Origin: Acetobacteraceae bacterium
GTDB lineage: Bacteria; Pseudomonadota; Alphaproteobacteria; Acetobacterales; Acetobacteraceae
NCBI GenBank assembly: GCA_020853405.1
Contig: JADYYZ010000572.1
Span: forward strand, 1-8,274
Length of the DNA stretch: 8,274 nt
Direction of reading: 5' to 3'
Below, one piece after another: positions 1 to 5,542 of this stretch. The position numbers were made by a program, and so were the translations under genes. The notes beneath the pieces were generated by a model. That model was not told the origin of the DNA and searched no databases. It was given only the letters and a program-made list of their open reading frames with translations. Position 1 is the stretch's first letter, and each line of letters begins with the position of its first letter.

Positions 1-539
1 CCGGCGCTGCGCTGGTCGATCAGCAGCGCCAGCGTCAGCACGCTGCCGATGCCGGCAAGGCCGAGCCAGCCGAATGCCGGGTGCAGCAGGAACAGCACCG
101 CCAGCAGCAGCGGCGCCCACATCAGGTCGAACGGGGTCGTCGCCGCCGGCCCCGACAGCACGGCACGCAGCATGGAAAGGTCGCGCAGCGCCTCGGCCCC
201 CGCGCGCGGGTCGCCCTGCAGGCTGCGCGCAAGCCCTGCCTGAAGCACGGGGTCGGTCAGCAGCTGCGCCAGCCGGGCGCCGGCGATCACCAGCACGGCG
301 CCGCGCAGCCACGACAGCGTCGCGTACAGCCCGACGCCGGCGAGGCAGGCCAGCGCCAGCGCCACCAGCGTGTCGATGTTGCGGCTCTGCAGCACCGTGT
401 CGAACAGGTGCATGTCGTAGACCGGCACCACCAGCGTGCCCAGATGCACGAACAGGCTGGCGCCGCCGACCAGCCAGAGGCAACCGCTGAGCTCGCGCCA
501 CGCGCGCGCCGACGCATCGCGAACCGGCAGCCCGGTCAT
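1..539 (-). CDS. Second PrtD-like ABC exporter, N-terminal part (3' end outside window)
   Basis: The frame is open from the ATG at 539 to the left edge, giving the first 179 residues. They start MTGLPVRDASARAW and form the first part of an ABC exporter membrane domain. TM1 (about 19-43) runs into YDMHLFDTVLQSRNIDTL, a close match to the PrtD-type 'MQVYDRVL.S.S..TL' segment. TM2 (about 47-70) leads to a cytoplasmic loop with ALRDLSMLRAVLSGPAATT, then FDLMWAPLLLAVLFLLHPAFGWL, where 'DL.WAP.....LF..HP..G' is a PrtD-group pattern. The gene before it, at 536-2254, has the same landmarks (DIAWAPALVLVLALLHPLYG), so the two are homologous neighbours. The ATG overlaps the upstream stop as ATGA, and only a poor ribosome site is seen, which fits translational coupling. 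The ATPase half lies outside the window, so its integrity is unknown. Confidence 0.86.
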   Translation of the reverse strand, partial: MTGLPVRDASARAWRELSGCLWLVGGASLFVHLGTLVVPVYDMHLFDTVLQSRNIDTLVALALACLAGVGLYATLSWLRGAVLVIAGARLAQLLTDPVLQAGLARSLQGDPRAGAEALRDLSMLRAVLSGPAATTPFDLMWAPLLLAVLFLLHPAFGWLGLAGIGSVLTLALLIDQRSA

Positions 540-2254
540 GCCGGCACCGCCCGGGCCGGGTGCACCAGCTGCACCGGGGCGGCTTCCATTTCCCGCAGCA
601 CCGCACCGCGCGCGCCCTGGCGGTCGATCAGGCCGTCGCGCAGCACCAGCAGCGTGTCGGCCGAATCGACGAGACTCCTGCGGTGCGTCACCAGCAGCAC
701 CGCGCCTCCCCGCTTTCGCACGCCCGCGATCGCGGCGGCCAGCATCGCCTCGCCCTCGGCATCGAGGTGGGCGTTCGGCTCGTCGAGCAGCAGCAGGTTC
801 GGCGAGCCGTACAGTGCGCGGGCAAGGCCGAGCCGTTGGCGCTGCCCGTCGGAGAGCATGAACCCTGCCTCGCGCAGTTTCGTCGCGTAGCCGTGCCGCA
901 AGCACGCTGCCTGCCGGTGCAGGCCGGCCGCGCGCGCCGCCTCCAGCACCAGCGCCATGTCGGGCGGGCCAAGCCGCGCGATCGTTTCCGCGATGGTCGC
1001 ATCGGCCAGCGCGATGTGCTGCGGCAGATAGCCGACATGGCGGGCCAGTGCCGCGCGCTCCCACAGATGCGTGGCGTAGCCGTCGAGCTGTACGTGCCCC
1101 GCACTCGGCGGCTCCATGCCGAGCAGCAGGCGAAGCAGTGTCGACTTGCCCGCGCCCGAGGGGCCGAGGATCGCCAGCACCTCGCCAGGTGCGACGCGGA
1201 ACGACAGGCCGCGCAGCACCGGTCGCGCGGCACCCGCGGGAAGATAGACCAGGCGCTCCACCGCCAGCACCCCGGCACGGCAGGACAGCGCAAGCGGCGG
1301 CGCCGCGGGCGGGATCTCGGCGGTGGCGTCCTGCATGCGCCGCCAGGCCGACAATGCCTCGCACCAGCTGCGCCAGGTCGCGCCCAGCTGCTCGAACGGC
1401 AGCAGCAGCCGCATCAGCACGAGGCCGGCGGCGATCATGCTGCCGGGCGTCGCCTGGTCATCGATCACCAGCAGCACGCCGGTGGTCACCATGGCGGCGG
1501 TCATCAGCATGCGCGCGGCACGGATCGCGACCAGGATCGCGCGCGTCCTGGACAGCGCCCGGCCGGTGCGGCGGTGCGCCTCGGCCTGGGCATGCCGCCA
1601 GCGTGCCGCCAGGGCAGGCAGCATATTCATCGCCACCACCGCCTCGGCACCGCGCAGTGCCATCGCCATCGCGGGAATCGCCTCGGCCTCGGCCTGCTCG
1701 CCGGCGGCGAGCGCGCGCCGTGTTGCCGGGTCGGCGGCGAAATTGAGCGCCGCCAGCAGCGCCATGCAGCCGGCCGCGACCAGGCCATAGAGCGGGTGCA
1801 GCAGCGCCAGCACCAGCACCAGCGCCGGTGCCCAGGCGATGTCGAGGCCGGCCGCCGCGGCGGGGCTGGCAGCGAAGCGCCGCAGCTGCTCGATGTCGTG
1901 CAGCAGCTGGGTGGCGTCGGCCCGGCCGCGGCCGGCCCGGTGTGCGGCGGCCGCAAGTGCGGGCGCAAGCAGCCGTGCCGCCAGCCGGCTGCCCGCCGCC
2001 TGCATGGCGCGCGCGCGCAGGAAATCGAGCCCGGCCTGGATCAGCAGCACGATCGCAAGCGCAAGACCCAGCCATGCCATGGTGGGCAGGCTGCCGCTGG
2101 GCAGCACGCGGTTCAGCACCTGCATGAAGAACAGCGGCACCGAAAGTGCCACCAGCGCCAGCAACAGGCCGAGCACGGCCAGCAGCGGCAGCACCGCGCT
2201 CGCCGCCTGGCGCGCGCGCACCAGCTGCGATGCGGGGTCGGGGGTCGCGCTCAT
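536..2254 (-). CDS. PrtD-like type I secretion ABC permease/ATPase
   Basis: A 572-residue inner-membrane ABC half-exporter with its membrane domain fused to its ATPase. The closest style is the PrtD/HasD/PrsD group of type I secretion systems, which passes proteins directly out of Gram-negative cells with an HlyD-type adaptor and an outer-membrane channel. Membrane segments: about 21-47, 57-79, 137-170 (two) and 235-284 (two). The family-like stretches 'AMALRGAEAVVAMNMLPALAARW' (two parts, 197-219) and LLPFEQLGATWRSW (284-297) support PrtD. ATPase motifs: Walker A GPSGAGKST (364-372), Q-loop Q412, signature LSDGQ (467-471, usually LSGGQ), Walker B LLLLDEP (487-493, catalytic E492), switch H524. 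It has no N-terminal C39 peptidase-like domain. The ATG at 2254 follows the preceding stop by nine bases and has only a poor ribosome site. Its TGA overlaps the next ATG (ATGA), implying paired production with the second ABC gene. Confidence 0.94.
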   Translation of the reverse strand: MSATPDPASQLVRARQAASAVLPLLAVLGLLLALVALSVPLFFMQVLNRVLPSGSLPTMAWLGLALAIVLLIQAGLDFLRARAMQAAGSRLAARLLAPALAAAAHRAGRGRADATQLLHDIEQLRRFAASPAAAAGLDIAWAPALVLVLALLHPLYGLVAAGCMALLAALNFAADPATRRALAAGEQAEAEAIPAMAMALRGAEAVVAMNMLPALAARWRHAQAEAHRRTGRALSRTRAILVAIRAARMLMTAAMVTTGVLLVIDDQATPGSMIAAGLVLMRLLLPFEQLGATWRSWCEALSAWRRMQDATAEIPPAAPPLALSCRAGVLAVERLVYLPAGAARPVLRGLSFRVAPGEVLAILGPSGAGKSTLLRLLLGMEPPSAGHVQLDGYATHLWERAALARHVGYLPQHIALADATIAETIARLGPPDMALVLEAARAAGLHRQAACLRHGYATKLREAGFMLSDGQRQRLGLARALYGSPNLLLLDEPNAHLDAEGEAMLAAAIAGVRKRGGAVLLVTHRRSLVDSADTLLVLRDGLIDRQGARGAVLREMEAAPVQLVHPARAVPA

Positions 2255-2263
2255 GCGCTGGCT

Positions 2264-2962
2264 TCAGGGCACGAACTGCACCGCGACGCCCAGCACGCCG
2301 AGGCAGGCGAGCGCCAGCGCCGCCGCCAGCGCGATCCGCACCAGGGGGCTGCGGCGCGCGCCGGGCTGGGCGTGATCGAGTGCGGCCAGCCGTTCATCGA
2401 GCCGGGTTGCGAACAGTTCGAGCTCGGCCGTGCGCGCATCGAGCGCCTGCTGCGTTGCCGCCACCCGCTCGATCGCCGCATCCAGCGGCTCGCGCGCGCG
2501 ACTCGCCAGCAGCAACGCCTGCAGATTGCGGTGAAGCACCCGCTGCGAGGCAGCGATCCCTTGCAGCAGCCGGCGTACATCCTCGCCGGCGCGGAGCGGT
2601 GCTGCGGCGGGCGCGGGCGGTGCGCTCAGCACCGTCTCGCCGCCATCGGGTGCGATTGCCGCCACGTCGAGCTCGCCCTCGCGCCCGGCCCAGGCGGGGT
2701 CGAGATCGAAGGCGAAGGCGTGCGCGCCGTCACCCACGCCGTTCTCTGCAAGGTCGGCCCGCGGCTGGTCGGCGGTTCCGGAATCGAGCACCGCATCGCC
2801 GTGGCGAAGCACGATGCGGAGCCGGGCCTCGGGCGCGGCCGGCGACCAGGCCCAGCCGACGATCCGCCGCCCCGCCGCCAGCTCGACATAGCCCTGCACC
2901 GGCACCGGCACCGGCACCGGCGTCGGCGTCGGCGTCGCAGCGGATTCCGCCAGGGCAACCAT
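2264..2962 (-). CDS. GW-domain protein with coiled-coil stretch and C-terminal membrane anchor
   Basis: A 232-residue protein that I do not recognise as a named family. Order of parts: a short leader; a Thr-Pro/Val-Pro linker (residues 10-22) coded by a hexamer repeat; a compact domain at about 23-115 with GYVELAAGRRIVGWAWSP, 'ADQPRADLAENGVGDGAHAF' and a closing beta-like stretch; a Pro/Ala linker; a long charged helical region (about 125-200) with heptad-like spacing of Leu, Val and Ala; then RRSPLVR and one hydrophobic helix (about 207-229) ending almost at the C terminus. Domains with the 'G.V.GWAWDP...RPDL...G.GDG.H.F' pattern occur on many bacterial glycosyltransferases. Basic residues before the helix suggest the bulk faces the cytoplasm, as in tail-anchored proteins. 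The gene starts 10 bases after the pyruvyl transferase and ends 9 bases before the ABC exporter, in the same frame as the latter. A role linking glycan synthesis to export is inference. Confidence 0.8.
   Translation of the reverse strand: MVALAESAATPTPTPVPVPVPVQGYVELAAGRRIVGWAWSPAAPEARLRIVLRHGDAVLDSGTADQPRADLAENGVGDGAHAFAFDLDPAWAGREGELDVAAIAPDGGETVLSAPPAPAAAPLRAGEDVRRLLQGIAASQRVLHRNLQALLLASRAREPLDAAIERVAATQQALDARTAELELFATRLDERLAALDHAQPGARRSPLVRIALAAALALACLGVLGVAVQFVP
2897..2938 (-). repeat. Seven tandem hexamers coding a Thr-Pro / Val-Pro linker
   Basis: On the plus strand four exact copies of CACCGG (2897-2920) are followed by CGTCGG, CGTCGG and CGTCGC (2921-2938). In the minus-strand gene they code alternating Thr-Pro then Val-Pro, a stiff linker before the GW domain. 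Gain or loss of a unit would change linker length by two residues without breaking the frame. Confidence 0.85.
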
Positions 2963-2970
2963 CCCCCTCG

Positions 2971-2974
2971 CCTC
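2971..2974 (-). promoter_or_regulatory. Ribosome binding site for the GW-domain membrane protein
   Basis: GAGG lies 8 bases before the ATG at 2962 and is built partly from the TGA stop of the pyruvyl transferase gene. A second purine run (GAGGGGG) sits directly against the start. The placement suggests coupled translation. Confidence 0.5.
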
Positions 2975-4151
2975 AGGCGGCGCGCCGCTGGTCGAGCGCC
3001 ACGCGCGTCTCGTCGATCATCTTGTGGTCGAGCCCGTTCTCGCCGAGGAACAGGCGCATGTCGCGATAGCGCTGGAAATAGGCGCGGTTGAACCGCTCGA
3101 ACAGCGCCTGGTCCCAGAACTCCTCCAGCACGAAGGGGCGGCTGCCGAACACGTCGAACGAGGGAATCGCGAAGGTCTCGGCGAACTCGACCGTGCGGCT
3201 GTCGTAGGTGAAGTAGATCGACGGCACGCGGTTGGCCAGCGCCATCAGGTTGCCGTGCAGCCGATAGCCCAGCACCAGGTCGCGCGCCGCCACGTGGCGC
3301 TCGATCTCGGCCACCACGTCGGAATAGAACAGCCGGCCGGCATAGAGCGCCTCCATCGCGTCGCCCTGGCCGCCGAGCCAGCCGTCGCGGCGCAGCTTCG
3401 CGATCGCCTCGGCGCGCTGGGCCTCGGTTCCCCACAGCACCTTCTTCTCCTCGATCTCGCCCTGGGCCATCACCGAAAGATCGAAGCGCGGCGCCAGATC
3501 GAGGATGGTCTGGCGCATCAGGTCGAGATAGCGCCTGGTGTCCTGGGCATAGTCGGCGCCGACCTCGCGGCGCAGCGTGAACACCACCGACTTCACCCGC
3601 TCCAGCGCCGGCAGGTCGATGCGCAGCGCGGGGTCGTTGTGGCGGAACAGGGTGGGGCAGCCGATGATCCGGGTGTTGCGGACGCCGCACGACCACAGCA
3701 CGTCGGCGGTGTAGGCACCGCGCACGCCGAGGCTGACCGAGCGGTCGGCGATCATCGCCAGCACCCGCTTCGTCACTTCCGACAGTTCGAGGTTGCCCTT
3801 CACCGGAGCCTGCGCACCGATGCCGAAGGCGATCACCGGGATGCGCAGGCGCGACAGCACGCGCGGCGCCTGTTCCCAGTTCATCTTCGGGTTGATCCAG
3901 TTCGACCCGCGCAGGAACACATAGTCGAACTCGGCGTTGTAGCGGTCGATGTCGGCATCCTTCGGCTCGCGGATGTTCAGCGCCTCCAGCTTCTCGAAGT
4001 TCAGCAGCTTCAGCGAGCTGTCGAACACGAACGCATCGCCGATGTTGTGGTAGTGGTTGATGCTGCGCTGGATGTCGGTGTGCTTGTACCAGCGCACGTT
4101 GTCGTGGTCGTAGACCTCGCCCGACGGGCTGATCACCAGGATGCGCTTCAT
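2973..4151 (-). CDS. Polysaccharide pyruvyl transferase family protein
   Basis: A 392-residue protein with the layout of the polysaccharide pyruvyl transferase family (Pfam PF04230). Known members add a pyruvate ketal from phosphoenolpyruvate to sugars of exopolysaccharides, capsules or cell-wall polymers. Visible marks: a Rossmann-like start (KRILVISPSG), HYHNIGDAFVFDSSLKLL (33-50), which matches the family 'N.GD' segment, VIAFGIGAQ (106-114), SVSLGVRGAYTADVL (138-152) with IIGCPTLF (162-169) in the place of the family 'RD...L' and 'DP.L' segments, and the C-terminal YRLHGNLMALANRVPSIYFTYDSR (two joined parts, 296-319) with the conserved RLHG (297-300). There is no signal peptide or membrane helix, so it should act in the cytoplasm on an intermediate. 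The start is fixed by an excellent AGGAGG. The family also includes members with other roles, so pyruvylation itself is inferred. It sits between the transferases and the export genes, as expected for a glycan-decorating enzyme. Confidence 0.88.
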   Translation of the reverse strand: MKRILVISPSGEVYDHDNVRWYKHTDIQRSINHYHNIGDAFVFDSSLKLLNFEKLEALNIREPKDADIDRYNAEFDYVFLRGSNWINPKMNWEQAPRVLSRLRIPVIAFGIGAQAPVKGNLELSEVTKRVLAMIADRSVSLGVRGAYTADVLWSCGVRNTRIIGCPTLFRHNDPALRIDLPALERVKSVVFTLRREVGADYAQDTRRYLDLMRQTILDLAPRFDLSVMAQGEIEEKKVLWGTEAQRAEAIAKLRRDGWLGGQGDAMEALYAGRLFYSDVVAEIERHVAARDLVLGYRLHGNLMALANRVPSIYFTYDSRTVEFAETFAIPSFDVFGSRPFVLEEFWDQALFERFNRAYFQRYRDMRLFLGENGLDHKMIDETRVALDQRRAA

Positions 4152-4160
4152 GGCATTCTT

Positions 4161-4166
4161 CCTCCT
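4161..4166 (-). promoter_or_regulatory. Strong ribosome binding site for the pyruvyl transferase gene
   Basis: A perfect AGGAGG within AGAGGAGGAAG, 9 bases before the ATG at 4151. It is the best ribosome site in the window and lies in the largest gap between genes (29 bases, 4152-4180). The gap shows no hairpin that would act as a terminator. This gene may be translated independently of, and more strongly than, its neighbours. Confidence 0.75.
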
Positions 4167-4180
4167 CTGCGGGCGGGGGG

Positions 4181-5542
4181 CTATGCGGCGTGGACCAGGC
4201 GGCGCGAGCGTTCCCGCGCCGGGCGCGGGGGATCGCCGTGCCGGCCGCCGTCCTGCGCATCGGGATTCCCGACGCCCTGGCCGCCGCGCCGGGCAGCGAG
4301 CAGGCGTTGATAAAGGTCGCGGTGCAGGCGGGCGGCACCGGCGATGTCGAGCGGCGCGGGCGCTGCGGCGGCAAGCCGCTGCCACAGGGTCTTCTCGCCC
4401 AGCGCGCGGACCAGCGCATCGGCCAGGTCCTCGGCGCTGCCGGTACGGAAATAGAGGCCGTCGACGCCGTCCCGCACCTTCTCGGCCATGCCGCCGATGT
4501 CGCTCACGATCAGCGGCCGGCGGTGGTGGAAGGCTTCCTGGATCACCACCGGCGCGTTCTCCCACCAGACCGAGGGCATCACCACCCAGTCGATCTTCGC
4601 CATCAGCTGGGGCAGATCCTCGCTGCCATACGCACCATGCAGGCGCGCGCGGCGGCCGGCGCGTTCCAGCAGCGCATGCAGCGCCTTCTGATACGCCTCG
4701 GGCTGGGTCTCGAGGTTGCCGCCGAAGATGTTGAGCTGCGCATCCTCGCCCCAGACGCTTTCGGGGATGCGGGTGATCGCATCGAGCAGCACGTGCACGC
4801 CCTTGAAGTGCGTGACCTGGCCGAAGAAGCCGAAGCGGGCGCGCCTTGCGCCCTTGGCCTGCGCGCGCGGCCTGGCGAGGGAGGAGGTATCGAGCCCGTT
4901 CTCGATCACGCTGAAGCGTGCCGGCTCGATCCCCCAGGTACCGTAGCGGTCGGCCAGGAAGCGGCTGGGCGAGACGAAGCCGTCGACCAGCGCGAAGTGA
5001 TCCTTCAGGAATCGCTCGCGCCGGAAGAACTCCGCCGGCGTGCGTTCGGGAAAGCAGGCAGCGCAGTCGGCCGGGCTTGCCCTGCGGCACAGCCGGTTCG
5101 CCCTGGTCTTCACCATCTGGCCATGATGGGCGCAGATCGACAGGTATTCGTGAAAGGTCAGCACGATTGCGGCATCGGGCAGCACGCGCCGCGCGAGCGC
5201 GATCGCCTCGACGCCGAGGCCGATCACATGGTGGAAGTGCACGACATCGGGGCGCACCGTGCGCAGATAGTCGGCGAAGGCACCGTTCAGGTCGCCAAGC
5301 GCGCGGTTCGACAGCCAGAAATGGTCGTAGTCGTCGGCGTGCAGGAAACTCTCGCGCGCACCCTGGCGGAAACTGGCAAGCGGCGTCGTCTCGTGCCGGC
5401 CGAGCGGCCGGGCGGCACGGGCGAGATACCACGCCTCGGTGTCCGCCATCGCGCCCAGGCCGCGGAACAGCGCGTGCGAGGCAACCTCGGCACCGCCGAT
5501 CGAGAACGCGGGGTGGGCATGCGAGATCACGAGTACACGCAT
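4181..5542 (-). CDS. GT4-family glycosyltransferase (complete)
   Basis: A 453-residue, probably cytoplasmic or membrane-associated GT-B enzyme of family GT4, expected to add a sugar to a glycan intermediate. N-terminal half: MRVLVISHAHP, then GGAE (16-19), VVHFHHVIGLG (100-110) and LTFHEY (128-133). Four cysteines follow (137, 152, 160, 163) around an HHGQM segment, a Cys-bearing insertion seen in a number of GT4 proteins. Donor half: ENGLD (214-218), FGFFGQVTHFKG (237-248), and WWENAPVVIQEA (326-337) with the EX7E pair E328/E336, then SDIGGMAE (347-354). All expected motifs are intact. After about residue 418 comes a Gly/Arg/Pro-rich tail with no likeness to the family. The start at 5542 overlaps the upstream stop by one base and has GGAG in front; longer readings run only through the coding part of the gene before. 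It is paralogous to the gene at 7800-8274. Donor and acceptor are unknown. Confidence 0.92.
   Translation of the reverse strand: MRVLVISHAHPAFSIGGAEVASHALFRGLGAMADTEAWYLARAARPLGRHETTPLASFRQGARESFLHADDYDHFWLSNRALGDLNGAFADYLRTVRPDVVHFHHVIGLGVEAIALARRVLPDAAIVLTFHEYLSICAHHGQMVKTRANRLCRRASPADCAACFPERTPAEFFRRERFLKDHFALVDGFVSPSRFLADRYGTWGIEPARFSVIENGLDTSSLARPRAQAKGARRARFGFFGQVTHFKGVHVLLDAITRIPESVWGEDAQLNIFGGNLETQPEAYQKALHALLERAGRRARLHGAYGSEDLPQLMAKIDWVVMPSVWWENAPVVIQEAFHHRRPLIVSDIGGMAEKVRDGVDGLYFRTGSAEDLADALVRALGEKTLWQRLAAAAPAPLDIAGAARLHRDLYQRLLAARRGGQGVGNPDAQDGGRHGDPPRPARERSRRLVHAA

Noticed and set aside
2897..2938. A CRISPR-like or regulatory repeat
   Set aside because: The units are six bases with no spacers and lie in frame inside a gene, so this is a coding microsatellite.
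560..3091. An 843-codon open frame on the plus strand opposite the ABC exporter, the anchor gene and the end of the pyruvyl transferase
   Set aside because: The product is Arg/Gln/His-rich with no recognisable domain and spans three genes whose minus-strand products have clear motifs. It is the usual antisense shadow in GC-rich DNA.
4152..4180. A possible terminator or promoter in the 29-base gap before the pyruvyl transferase gene
   Set aside because: There is no inverted repeat or T-run, and it is too short for a promoter with spacing; it holds only the ribosome site.
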